Positions 49,993-59,396 of a stretch of 64,000 nucleotides of DNA are shown piece by piece. The stretch is from Streptomyces lincolnensis (GTDB lineage: Bacteria > Actinomycetota > Actinomycetes > Streptomycetales > Streptomycetaceae), in assembly GCF_021173675.1 (NCBI RefSeq), contig NZ_JAIHON010000007.1, positions 186,001 through 250,000 on the forward strand. Reading direction: 5' to 3'. The translations under genes were made by a program, and so were the position numbers. Each line of letters opens with the position of its first letter. Position 1 is the stretch's first letter. The notes below the pieces were generated by a model. The model ran no database searches, had not been told where the DNA came from, and saw nothing but the letters and a program-made list of their open reading frames with translations.

Positions 49993-50295
49993 TCAGTGGT
50001 CGTCCCAGTGGCCCTCGTGCGCGGCGTGCCGGTGGCCGTCGTGCACGTAGTCGACGTGGTCCTCGTGCGGCACGGCGACGTGGCCGCAGCCCTCGCCGTG
50101 CTGGTGGTCGTGGCTCTCGTGGGCGACATGGCCGGCGGGGGCGCACTCGTCGACGTGGTCCTCGTGCACCCGGTGGACGTGGCCGTCGTGGGCGAAGTCG
50201 GTGTGGTCGCCGTGCGGGATGGCGACGTGGCCGCAGCCCACACCATGGGTGTGCGTGTGGCTGTCGTGGGTGCGGTGCTCGGTGGCGGTGGTCAT
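49993..50295 (-). CDS. Histidine-rich metal-binding protein with internal duplication
   Basis: A 100-residue protein with 27 His and three Cys. Two copies of a 31-residue unit, residues 17-47 and 66-96, share HGxGCGHVAxPHxDHxDxxHDGHxH and are 49 residues apart. No signal peptide or membrane segment is seen, so it is cytosolic. It is likely a zinc or nickel buffer or chaperone. ATG 50295 was chosen over 50319 because CCAGGAGCACGTC precedes it. Lying between an ArsR and a Fur/Zur-type regulator in a zinc gene cluster, it is probably metal-controlled. Confidence 0.8.
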   Translation of the reverse strand: MTTATEHRTHDSHTHTHGVGCGHVAIPHGDHTDFAHDGHVHRVHEDHVDECAPAGHVAHESHDHQHGEGCGHVAVPHEDHVDYVHDGHRHAAHEGHWDDH

Positions 50296-50352
50296 GACGT
50301 GCTCCTGGTGGTGCGACATGGGCGCCTGCGGCTGGTGTCCCGCAGACCGTGC

Positions 50353-50375
50353 ATAGCGACATTAACATATAGCGA
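50353..50375. promoter_or_regulatory. AT-rich direct repeats upstream of His-rich gene
   Basis: ATAGCGA occurs at 50353-50359 and 50369-50375, 16 bases apart, enclosing an AT-rich core (CATTAACAT). It is the only AT-rich island between the His-rich and Fur-family genes. The 16-base spacing and AT-rich centre suit an ArsR/SmtB-type site. Confidence 0.4.
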
Positions 50376-50428
50376 TCTGCGCATGTGTCACGTAGGGGTG
50401 CCCGAGTGGGAGTGCCCTCTCGGTGGGC

Positions 50429-50863
50429 TCAGTGGACGTGGTCCCAGGCGTACGGCGGCTCCTCCTCGCCGTCCCCGCCGGCATGGCAGTCGGAGCACAG
50501 GCCGGTGAGCTCGACGGTGTGCCGCACCGCCGCGAACCCGGTGTCGGCGGCGATCCGGTCGGCCCACTCCTCGACGACCCCGGACTCCACCGGCAGGCTG
50601 TGGCCGCAGTCGCGGCAGATCAGGTAGTGGCGGTGGCCGTCCGTGGGGCGGCGCCGATAGAGCCGCCCGGCCGCCTCGTCGCGCACGACGTCCACCCCGC
50701 CGTCGGCCTCCAGCTCGCGCAGGGCGCGGTAGACGGTGGTCAGCCCGATCGAGTGGGCCTCGGCGACCAGAAGCGCGTGCAACTCCTGGGCCGACACGAA
50801 GTCCTGGCAGCCCGCGAGAACGCGCAGCACCGCCCTCCGCTGCCGGGTCGTCCGGCCGCTCAC
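50429..50863 (-). CDS. Fur-family regulator, Zur-like
   Basis: A 144-residue Fur protein. The winged helix is in residues 5-75 (TRQRRAVLRVLAGCQDFVSAQELHALL, then SIGLTTVYRALREL). The regulatory metal site appears as HRHYLICRDCGHSLPVE, and the structural zinc is bound by two CxxC pairs (CRDC and CSDC). The HTVELTGLCSDC end is like Zur proteins rather than peroxide or iron sensors. A weak Zur-like box lies upstream (50915-50929). It probably controls the surrounding zinc genes. GTG 50863 has GGGGGTGA before it. Confidence 0.9.
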   Translation of the reverse strand: MSGRTTRQRRAVLRVLAGCQDFVSAQELHALLVAEAHSIGLTTVYRALRELEADGGVDVVRDEAAGRLYRRRPTDGHRHYLICRDCGHSLPVESGVVEEWADRIAADTGFAAVRHTVELTGLCSDCHAGGDGEEEPPYAWDHVH

Positions 50864-50914
50864 GGCAGATCACCCCCATCGTGTTCGCCGCTCCGGTATG
50901 CCGAACACCGTAAA

Positions 50915-50929
50915 TGACAATGACATCCA
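50915..50929. promoter_or_regulatory. Zur-box-like site 4 (Fur-family gene)
   Basis: TGACAATGACATCCA matches the Zur consensus at 10 of 15 positions. It lies about 52 bp upstream of the Fur-family start and could serve autoregulation. This is the weakest of the four sites. Confidence 0.45.
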
Positions 50930-50982
50930 TGTCCATGTAGCGCCGGGTTGTGGCGGGATCACGCCGGGCGGAGGCGTGCGGG

Positions 50983-52746
50983 TCAGCCGCGGTAGCCGCG
51001 CAGCTTCCGGTACAGCGTCGCGCGGGCGATGCCCAGGGCTGCCGCCGTGCGGGCCTTGTTGCCGCCGTGCAGGCGCAGGGTCTCCAGGATCGTGGCGCGC
51101 TCGGCGTGCTCCATCGGACTGAGGGGGCGGGTCGCGGGGCCCTCGCGCACGGGGTCGGGTAGTTCGGCGCGCCGGACGGGGCCGGTGACGCGCCGGTTCT
51201 CGGCCAACGCCCGGACCAGATGGGCGAGTTCGGTGACATTGCCGGGCCACGGGTGCTCCTCCAGGGCACGCAGGGCGTCCAGCGTCCAGGTGAGCGGGGG
51301 CTGCCCGGGTGCGGGGTGCGGGGTCAGTGCCGCGGCCAACTCCCGCAGGTCGTCCGGGCGTTCGCGGAGGGACGGCAGGGTGACCGTGCGGGCCCCCAGG
51401 GTGTCCAGGAGGCGCTGCAGGCACGGACCCGGCGACGCTCCGGGGGTGTAGGTGGCCAGCAGGGGCACGCCCGGATGCGTGTCGAGCAGGGAGTTGAGCG
51501 TCGCCGTGTCCTGGGGTGCCAGCCGCTCGGCGTGACGGATGAGGAGGGGGCGACCGGAGACCAACTCGTCGAGACAGGCGGGGAGTTCGCCTTCCGCGGC
51601 ATCGAAGGTCCTCGGGTTCGCGACCAGCTCGCGGGCGAGCGATGTCTTCCCGGTGCCGCGCTCCCCGACGAGGAGCAGCGGCTCGGGGCACCTCGCCAGC
51701 TCCACCGCCCGAGCGACCGCGTGGCGCCAGGGCACCGAGTGTCCGGCCAGCCCCACGTCGGTCCGCGCGGCCGGGGCCGGCGCCGCGTGGCCGACCGGTT
51801 CCAGTACGGCGACGGCACCGATGACCGAGCCCAGGTGCGGGACCGGGGTGAGGACCGCGTCGCACCCCGTGCCGTCCGGAAGGCGGAGGTGGTGTGAGGC
51901 GGAAGTGGCTGGCGCGGGGGCCGGTGCCGTCGGCCCGTCGGCGGGGTGGGCCGCCTCCGGTTCCGTTCCGAGGCGCAGGGCCAGCGCGCCCCGCTCCAGC
52001 GCCTCCAGCCCCTCCGGCGACAGCAGGCGCTCCGCCGCCTCGCTGACGAACCGGTTGCGTCCGTCGAGCGCGACGACCGCGCTCCCGGGCTGTCCGGCGG
52101 CCCGCAGATACGCGTCCAGCAGCACCCGTTCCGCCGTCCGTGACCGGGAGAGGAGTTCCGTCTCGACGGCGATCGCCGCGGCCTCGGCGAGCGGTGCGCC
52201 GGGATGCGGCCCGCACCCGGCGCGGAGGGCGGAGGCCACCGTCACGGTGCCCAGCATCCGGCCGGTCTCCAGTGCCCGCAGCGGCACACTGACCGCGGAG
52301 ACGTCCTGCCACAGGTCGAGGAAGTGCTCGGGGCCGTGCACCTCGGCGCGTCGGCCGGTCCGCAGCGCGAGGGCCGCGCTGTTGTGGCCGACCAGGTGCT
52401 CGGAGAGGTCCCGGAGGCCGTCCGACGCGAGCCCGGTCGCCCACAGGATCCGCAGCCGCTCGTCGGTGAGCACCAGCGCCGGTCGCCCCGTACTTAGGGT
52501 GGGGGCGATCCGTTCCAGCACCGGGCGGGCCGCTGCCAGCAGAGGGGACGCGGAAGACCGTACGCGGGAAGCGGGGGAGGGATCCGTCACGTCGTGCCGT
52601 ACGCCGAAGAAGCGGGCGCGCCTCCAGGCGGCGGCGATGTCCTCGGGGATCTCGTCCGGCAGTTGCCGCCCTGTCAGGAACAGCGTGCGGGCCCTGCGCA
52701 GCGAGGCGAGGGTGGGGCGGGCCGGGGGATGCTCTGCGGTGGTCAC
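50983..52746 (-). CDS. AcoR/NtrC-like regulator without sigma-54 contact motif
   Basis: A 587-residue regulator. It has a GAF-type sensor region (about residues 40-200), a second PAS-like part (VVALDGRNRFVSEAAERLL), an AAA+-like region with Walker A GERGTGKTS, and a Fis-type HTH at the C-terminus (NKARTAAALGIARATLYRKL). The GAFTGA loop needed to touch sigma-54 is absent and Walker B is degraded (RPLLIRHAERL). This fits actinomycetes, which lack sigma-54. GTG 52746 was chosen. It is divergent from the hydroxyquinol genes and probably binds the palindrome at 52806-52826 to control them in response to a phenol. Confidence 0.88.
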   Translation of the reverse strand: MTTAEHPPARPTLASLRRARTLFLTGRQLPDEIPEDIAAAWRRARFFGVRHDVTDPSPASRVRSSASPLLAAARPVLERIAPTLSTGRPALVLTDERLRILWATGLASDGLRDLSEHLVGHNSAALALRTGRRAEVHGPEHFLDLWQDVSAVSVPLRALETGRMLGTVTVASALRAGCGPHPGAPLAEAAAIAVETELLSRSRTAERVLLDAYLRAAGQPGSAVVALDGRNRFVSEAAERLLSPEGLEALERGALALRLGTEPEAAHPADGPTAPAPAPATSASHHLRLPDGTGCDAVLTPVPHLGSVIGAVAVLEPVGHAAPAPAARTDVGLAGHSVPWRHAVARAVELARCPEPLLLVGERGTGKTSLARELVANPRTFDAAEGELPACLDELVSGRPLLIRHAERLAPQDTATLNSLLDTHPGVPLLATYTPGASPGPCLQRLLDTLGARTVTLPSLRERPDDLRELAAALTPHPAPGQPPLTWTLDALRALEEHPWPGNVTELAHLVRALAENRRVTGPVRRAELPDPVREGPATRPLSPMEHAERATILETLRLHGGNKARTAAALGIARATLYRKLRGYRG

Positions 52747-52805
52747 GACGCCGTTCACCCTACGGGAGCGGTTTAACGCGCAACAACCTCTGGCGCGAGC
52801 GGCGC

Positions 52806-52826
52806 GGTGTCTCAAACTGAGACACC
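52806..52826. promoter_or_regulatory. Perfect palindrome between regulator and catabolic operon
   Basis: GGTGTCTCA (52806-52814) and TGAGACACC (52818-52826) form a 9-3-9 perfect dyad with AAC at the centre. It lies midway between the divergent Fis-type regulator and monooxygenase genes. TGTCTCA/TGAGACA dyads are the kind of site expected for this regulator class. Confidence 0.75.
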
Positions 52827-52894
52827 CGTGATCGCGCGCCGCTCTACATGATCTTGGAAGGTCGGCCTCATTTCTCATTCCCTGGAGCGTTACC

Positions 52895-54661
52895 GTGCAC
52901 ACCGTCGAGCCCGATGTCGTGACCGACGTACTGATCGTCGGCAGCGGCCCCGCCGGCGCCTCCGCCGCGCTCGCCCTGAGCACCTACGGCGTCCCGAACA
53001 TCGTCGTCACCCGCTACGCGAGCCTCGCCGACACGCCCCGGGCGCACATCACCAACCAGCGCACCATGGAAGTGCTGCGTGACCTGGGCGTCGAGCAGGA
53101 GGTCGTCGCGAAGGCCACACCCCAGCATCTGATGGGCAACACGACGTTCTGCACCAGCCTCGCCGGCGAGGAACTCGGCCGGGTCCGCTCCTGGGGCAAC
53201 GACCCGCTCGTGCAGGCCGCGCACGACCTCGCCAGCCCCACCCGCATGTGCGACATGCCCCAGCACCTCATGGAACCCGTGCTCATCGACGCGGCGGTCG
53301 CGCGCGGTACGCGGTTGCGCTTCAGCACCGTCTACAAGTCCTTCGTCCAGGACGCTTTCGGTGTGACGGTCACCGTCGAGGACCGGCTGCGTGGCGACGA
53401 GTACACCATCCGCGCCAAGTACCTCATCGGCGCCGACGGCGGCCGTTCGCAGGTCGCCGAGGACGCCGGGCTGCCGATGGGCGGCCAGATGGGCGTGGCC
53501 GGCAGCATCAACATCGTCTTCGACGCGGACCTGAGCAAGTACACCGCGCACCGGCCCTCCACCCTCTACTGGGTACTCGCCCCGGGTGCCACCGTCGGTG
53601 GTATCGGCGCCGGCCTGGTGCGCTGCGTCCGGCCCTGGAACGAGTGGCTGATCGTGTGGGGCTACGACGTGAGCGCCGGCGCCCCCGACCTGACCACCGA
53701 GTACGCCGAGTCGATCGTCCGCCAGCTGGTCGGCGACGACGAGATCCCGGTGACCATCAAGTCGTCCTCGGCCTGGACGGTCAACGAGATGTACGCCGAG
53801 ACCTACTCCAACGGCCGCGTCTTCTGCGCCGGAGACGCCACGCACCGCCACCCGCCGTCCAACGGCCTCGGCTCCAACACCTCCATCCAGGACTCCTACA
53901 ACCTGGCCTGGAAGCTCAAGCTCGTCCTCGACGGCACCGCCTCCCCGAAGCTGCTGGACACCTACACCGCCGAACGCGCCCCGATCGGCAAGCAGATCGT
54001 CACCCGCGCCAACAAGTCCATCGGCGAGACCGCGCCGATCTTCGAGGCGCTCGACGGACTCTCCCCGCAGACCCCCGAGCAGCTGTGGGCCAACATCGCC
54101 GCCCGCAAGGAGGACACCGAGGCGGCCCAGAAGCAGCGGGCGAGACTGCGCGAGGCGATCGCGTTCAAGGTGTACGAGTTCAACGCGCACGGCGTCGACC
54201 TCAACCAGCGCTATTCCCCCGAGAGCTCCGCCGCGATCGTTCCCGACGACACCGACGACCCCGGTTTCGACCGCGACCCCGAGCTGTACCACCAGCCCAC
54301 CTCCCGCCCCGGCGCCAAGCTCCCGCACGCCTGGATCACCTCGGGCACCCGCACCCTGTCCACGCTCGACACGGTCGGACAGGGCCGCTTCACCCTGCTC
54401 ACCGGCATCGGCGGCGCCGACTGGGTGCGGGCCGCCGAGGCCCAGGACCTTCGGATCGCCACCGTCGTCATCGGACCCGGCCAGGAGTACGAGGACCCCT
54501 ACGGCGACTGGGCGCGGCTGAGCGAGGTCGCCGACGGCGGAGCGCTCCTGGTGCGGCCGGACGGGTACGTCGCCTTCCGGCACGCCACCGCGGCCACGTC
54601 CGCCGAGCACGCCGAGCGGTTGCTGACCGGGGCCGTGCGGCGGATCCTCGGGCATGCCTGA
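52895..54661 (+). CDS. FAD-dependent aromatic hydroxylase (phenol/resorcinol-type monooxygenase)
   Basis: A 588-residue class A flavin monooxygenase. The FAD-binding GSGPAG is at residues 17-22, the central DG motif is LIGADGGRSQVAEDAG, and the GD motif reads VFCAGDATHRHPPSNGLG. The C-terminal thioredoxin-like domain (from about residue 440) is typical of TfdB-like enzymes. It uses NAD(P)H and oxygen to hydroxylate a phenol. The two downstream genes cleave hydroxyquinol and reduce maleylacetate, so resorcinol or 4-substituted phenols are likely substrates. GTG 52895 has CTGGAG before it. Confidence 0.9.
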   Translation: MHTVEPDVVTDVLIVGSGPAGASAALALSTYGVPNIVVTRYASLADTPRAHITNQRTMEVLRDLGVEQEVVAKATPQHLMGNTTFCTSLAGEELGRVRSWGNDPLVQAAHDLASPTRMCDMPQHLMEPVLIDAAVARGTRLRFSTVYKSFVQDAFGVTVTVEDRLRGDEYTIRAKYLIGADGGRSQVAEDAGLPMGGQMGVAGSINIVFDADLSKYTAHRPSTLYWVLAPGATVGGIGAGLVRCVRPWNEWLIVWGYDVSAGAPDLTTEYAESIVRQLVGDDEIPVTIKSSSAWTVNEMYAETYSNGRVFCAGDATHRHPPSNGLGSNTSIQDSYNLAWKLKLVLDGTASPKLLDTYTAERAPIGKQIVTRANKSIGETAPIFEALDGLSPQTPEQLWANIAARKEDTEAAQKQRARLREAIAFKVYEFNAHGVDLNQRYSPESSAAIVPDDTDDPGFDRDPELYHQPTSRPGAKLPHAWITSGTRTLSTLDTVGQGRFTLLTGIGGADWVRAAEAQDLRIATVVIGPGQEYEDPYGDWARLSEVADGGALLVRPDGYVAFRHATAATSAEHAERLLTGAVRRILGHA

Positions 54662-54686
54662 ACAGCTCCGGGAGCAGGAGAGTGGG

Positions 54687-55552
54687 ATGACCACAGAGTT
54701 CACCACGCGCATCACCGAGGCCGTCGTCGACAGCTTCGAGGACACCGCCGACCCCCGGCTGCGCGAGCTGCTCGCCGCCCTCACCCGCCATCTGCACGCC
54801 TTCGTCCGCGAGACGGAGCCGACCATGGCGGAGTGGGAGCGGGCGATCGCCTTCCTTACGGCGACCGGGCAGACCTGCACGGACACCCGGCAGGAGTTCG
54901 TCCTGCTGTCGGACGTGCTCGGCGTCTCGATGCTCGTGGAGACGATCAACAGCGACGAGCGCGGCGGAGTGACCGAGTCGACCGTGCTCGGCCCCTTCCA
55001 CATGACCGAGTCCCCGGTCCGCGAACTCGGCGCCGACATCGACCTGGTCGGCGGCGGCGAGCCGTGCGTGATCAGCGGGCGGGTGCTGGCCCGGGACGGC
55101 ACCCCGCTGCCCGGCGCGGTCCTCGACGTCTGGCAGGCGAACGACCAGGGGTACTACGACGTCCAGCAGCCCGAGGTCCAGCCGCCCGGGAACGGGCGCG
55201 GGCTGTTCACCACCGACGGCGAGGGCCGCTTCTGGTTCCGCACCTGCGTGCCCAGCCCCTACCCGATCCCCACCGACGGACCCGTCGGCGACCTCCTGCG
55301 CGCGACCGGCCGGCACCCCTACCGCCCGGCCCACATCCACTTCATCGCCTCGGCCGCCGGGCACACCCCGGTCACCACGCACATCTTCGTGGCCGGCAGC
55401 GACCACCTCGACTCGGACGCCGTGTTCGCGGTCAAGGAAAGCCTCGTCAAGGACTTCACCGAGACCGACGACCCCTCCCTGGCACGGGAGTTCGGCATCC
55501 CGAACCCGTTCCGGCACGCCCGCTTCGATCTCGTGCTCAACCCGGAGGGTTC

Positions 55553-55556
<4 letters not shown>
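54687..55556 (+). CDS. Hydroxyquinol 1,2-dioxygenase (intradiol)
   Basis: A 289-residue intradiol dioxygenase. An N-terminal helical dimerisation domain (residues 1-100) precedes the catalytic beta-sandwich. Iron ligands appear in NDQGYYDVQ (Tyr), SPYPIPTDGP (Tyr) and RPAHIHF (two His). The length and the TESTVLGPFHMTESP segment match hydroxyquinol-type rather than protocatechuate enzymes. It opens 1,2,4-trihydroxybenzene to maleylacetate. GGAGCAGGAGAGTGGG precedes ATG 54687; the stop overlaps the next gene by ATGA. Confidence 0.92.
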
Positions 55557-56632
<1,076 letters not shown>

Positions 56633-56638
56633 CCCGTC

Positions 56639-56684
56639 AGAACCGCACATCGCATATCGACAAGAACCGCACATCACATATCGA
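56639..56684. repeat. Two 22-bp direct repeats between maleylacetate reductase and YceI genes
   Basis: AGAACCGCACATC(G/A)CATATCGA occurs at 56639-56660 and 56663-56684 with one mismatch and a two-base gap. The pair fills nearly all of the 64-bp space between the genes. It is not palindromic. Confidence 0.9.
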
Positions 56685-56696
56685 AAGGTGAACACC

Positions 56697-57608
56697 ATGC
56701 CCCTCGGACTGCTCCGGCGGCGACGCAACAACGCCTCCGGAGGCGCCGCGGGCCTCACGCTTCCCCTCCCGGCCGGCGCGGGTGTCGTCGTCCGCGAGGT
56801 CATGGACCCGGTGAACCAGCCCTTGGGCGGCGCCGACGTGACGGTGACCGCACTCCACAGCCACCAGGTCGCCGCCCGTGGCACGACCGACCCGTACGGC
56901 CTGTTCATGGCCGTCCTGCCGCCGGGCAGCTACAGCGTGCTCGTCATCGCGCAGGGACTGGAACCCCATCGCGAGACCGTCGAGGTCGTCGCCGACGCGG
57001 GCGTCGCCGCACAGCGGGTGTGGCTCCAGCCGGGCCGCCAGGCCGAACTCCCGGTGCCCGGCACCTGGCTCTTCGACCCGCCCCACACGGCGATCCGGTT
57101 CATCGCCAAGCACGTCGGCATGGCCCATGTGCACGGCCGTTTCGAACGGTTCGAGGGCGGCATCCAGGTCACCCCGGACATCTCCGAGTCCCGCGTCCAC
57201 GTCCGCATCGACGCGTCGAGCATCACCACCGGCAACAACACCCGGGACACCCATCTGCGGTCCGCGGACTTCCTCGACGTCGAGAACTTCCCCTACATCG
57301 ACTTCCGGAGCACCCGCTTCGCCTTCAAGGGCGGCAACAAGTGGACCTTGCAGGGCACCCTGACCATGCACGGCGTGAGCCGCTCGGTCGCCCTGGACAC
57401 GACCTACCTGGGCATGGTCAACGGCGGCTACGGCGAGGAACTGCGCTGCGCCGCCCTCGCCAAGGCGGAGCTGCACCGCGAGGACTACACCCTCAACTGG
57501 CGGTCCATGCTGGCCCGCGGGATCGCGGTGGTCGGTCCCACGGTCCAGCTGGAGCTGGACGTCCAGGCGATGTACCGCACGCACGACACGCCGACCCCGC
57601 CGGAGTAG
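56697..57608 (+). CDS. YceI-family protein with carboxypeptidase-regulatory-like domain
   Basis: A 303-residue protein. Residues 20-110 form a carboxypeptidase-regulatory-like beta-sandwich (VVVREVMDPVNQPLGGADVTV, TDPYGLFMAVLPPGSYSVLV). Residues 120-300 form a YceI lipocalin-like domain (GTWLFDPPHTAIRFIAKHVGMAHVHGRF and WTLQGTLTMHGVSRSVALDTTY). YceI proteins bind isoprenoids or other hydrophobic compounds. No signal peptide is seen. AAAGG precedes ATG 56697. It lies 64 bp after the maleylacetate reductase stop and may be part of the aromatic operon, perhaps as a binding or stress protein. Confidence 0.88.
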   Translation: MPLGLLRRRRNNASGGAAGLTLPLPAGAGVVVREVMDPVNQPLGGADVTVTALHSHQVAARGTTDPYGLFMAVLPPGSYSVLVIAQGLEPHRETVEVVADAGVAAQRVWLQPGRQAELPVPGTWLFDPPHTAIRFIAKHVGMAHVHGRFERFEGGIQVTPDISESRVHVRIDASSITTGNNTRDTHLRSADFLDVENFPYIDFRSTRFAFKGGNKWTLQGTLTMHGVSRSVALDTTYLGMVNGGYGEELRCAALAKAELHREDYTLNWRSMLARGIAVVGPTVQLELDVQAMYRTHDTPTPPE

Positions 57609-57657
57609 CAGCGGGGACGGGAACGCCGGTCCGGCTCCGGGCGTTCTTCCCAGTGCC

Positions 57658-58344
57658 ATGTCCCGTCACCGCGCTCTTCCCGTCCTAGTCCTGGGCGTCG
57701 CCGCGCTCCTCGGCTGCTCCACCGAAGGCCCGGCGACCGCTCCGAGCAGCGCGGCCGCGCCTCCCGAGGCGACCCCTTCGCGTACGCCCGCCCCGGCCCC
57801 GCCCCCGACATCGGTGCCGCCGACCCCGCGTGAGACCCCCGCCCGGATCCGGACCGCCTCGCTCACCATCCCGGCGATCGGTGTCACCGGCCTGCGCGTG
57901 GTCCCGTACGAGGGGACGACGGACGACTGGCCGGGCACCCGCATCCAGAACCGCGGCGACGCCGCCAGCCCCTACGGCGAGCGGGGCGGCGTCGGCCCCG
58001 GCGACATCGGCAACTACCTCGTCACGGCCCACCGCCTGTCCGCCGGCGGCCCCCTGCGCCGGCTCCCGGAGCTGGACGAGGGCGACCGGATCCTCGTGAC
58101 GGCGGGCGGCACCCGCTACGAGTACGTCGTCACGCAGACCAGGGAGACGTCCTTCCGCTCCCCGCGCTCGCTGGCCGAGCAGCGGGCGGCGGTCCCGGGG
58201 TTCCCCGGCCGGAACCCCACCCGGGCCATGATCACCGTCTCCACCTGTCTGACCCCGGAGGACAACGCGGCAGGCAACTTCTGGCGCGACGACCGGGGCA
58301 ACCCCGAACACCGCATGGACAAGATCGGCGTGCTGGTCTCCTAG
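57658..58344 (+). CDS. Sortase-family transpeptidase with lipobox
   Basis: A 228-residue class E/F-type sortase. The N-terminus MSRHRALPVLVLGVAALLGC ends in a lipobox-like Cys at residue 20, then a Pro/Thr-rich linker to about 65. The sortase barrel starts RIRTASLTIPAIGVTGLRVV. Catalytic residues are visible: His in NYLVTAHRLS, Cys in VSTCLTPEDN and Arg in EHRMDKIGVL. It would cut and attach LPxTG-like cell-wall proteins, but no substrate gene is nearby. The lipobox suggests lipid anchoring in place of the usual TM helix. It converges on the peptide ABC operon. Confidence 0.88.
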   Translation: MSRHRALPVLVLGVAALLGCSTEGPATAPSSAAAPPEATPSRTPAPAPPPTSVPPTPRETPARIRTASLTIPAIGVTGLRVVPYEGTTDDWPGTRIQNRGDAASPYGERGGVGPGDIGNYLVTAHRLSAGGPLRRLPELDEGDRILVTAGGTRYEYVVTQTRETSFRSPRSLAEQRAAVPGFPGRNPTRAMITVSTCLTPEDNAAGNFWRDDRGNPEHRMDKIGVLVS

Positions 58345-58373
58345 CCGCTCCGCTCAAGAGGCCGGCGGATCGG

Positions 58374-59396
58374 TCAGGGGACCAGCGGATAGTGACAGGC
58401 GGTGCTGCGGCCGGAGTCCGTCGCCGTGAGCCGCGGGCGTTCCACCGCACAGCGCTCGCGCGCGTACGGGCAGCGGGTACGGAACGGACAGCCCGTCGGT
58501 CTGTCCACGGGGCTGGGAACCTCCCCCGTGAGCACGACGCGTTCCCGGTGTGCCGTGGTCGCCGCGGCGCCGCCGTCGTCGATGTCCGGGACCGCGGACA
58601 GCAGCGCCTGGGTGTAGGGATGGGCCGGTGAGGCGTACAGGGCCTCCGTCTCGGCGAGTTCGACGATCTCCCCCAGGTACATGACGGCGATACGGTCCGA
58701 GACATGCCGTACCACCCCCAGGTCGTGGGCGATGAAGACATAGGTGAGCGCGAACTCCTCCTGGAGATCGGCGAAGAGGTTGAGCACCTGGGCCTGGATC
58801 GACACGTCGAGGGCCGACACCGGCTCGTCGGCGACGATCAGCTTCGGGGCGGTGGCCAGGGCCCGGGCGATGCCGATGCGCTGGCGCTGTCCGCCGGAGA
58901 ACTCGTGCGGATAGCGCTCCAGATGTGCCGCGGCCAGTCCTACGACGTCGAAGAGCTCGGCGACCCTGCGACGCACCGCGGCCCGGTCGCCGTAGCGGTG
59001 CACGAGCAGCGGCTCGGCCACGATGTCCCCGGCGCGGCGGCGGGGGTTGAGGGAGGCCTGCGGATCCTGGAAGACCAGTTGCATACCGGGTCGGACGGGG
59101 CGCAGTCGGCGGTTGGACAGGGTGCTGATGTCCTGTCCGTCGAACTCGACCCGGCCGCCGGTGAGGTCGGTGAGCCGGACCAGGCAGCGGCCGAGGGTGG
59201 ACTTGCCGCAGCCCGACTCGCCCACCACGCCGAGGGTCTCCCCGGTGCGCACCTCCAGGGAGACGCCGTCCACCGCGTGCAGCACCCGGCGGGGGCGGGA
59301 GAGCGGGTAGTGCTTGGTGACGTCCGTGGCCTTGAGCAGCACGGTGCCGTTCTTCGGTGGCTGCCGCAGCGCCACCGCGTCGTCCTGTTCCGTCAT
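58374..59396 (-). CDS. Peptide ABC transporter ATPase, DppF/OppF type
   Basis: A 340-residue ATPase. Walker A is GESGCGKST, Q-loop QLVFQDPQASLNPR, signature EFSGGQRQRIGIARALA and Walker B LIVADEPVSALD. The C-terminal oligopeptide_ABC extension has CPFRTRCPYARERC, whose Cys cluster may bind an iron-sulfur centre. It is the last gene of the operon; ATG 59396 overlaps the DppD-type stop by ATGA. Confidence 0.94.
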   Translation of the reverse strand: MTEQDDAVALRQPPKNGTVLLKATDVTKHYPLSRPRRVLHAVDGVSLEVRTGETLGVVGESGCGKSTLGRCLVRLTDLTGGRVEFDGQDISTLSNRRLRPVRPGMQLVFQDPQASLNPRRRAGDIVAEPLLVHRYGDRAAVRRRVAELFDVVGLAAAHLERYPHEFSGGQRQRIGIARALATAPKLIVADEPVSALDVSIQAQVLNLFADLQEEFALTYVFIAHDLGVVRHVSDRIAVMYLGEIVELAETEALYASPAHPYTQALLSAVPDIDDGGAAATTAHRERVVLTGEVPSPVDRPTGCPFRTRCPYARERCAVERPRLTATDSGRSTACHYPLVP

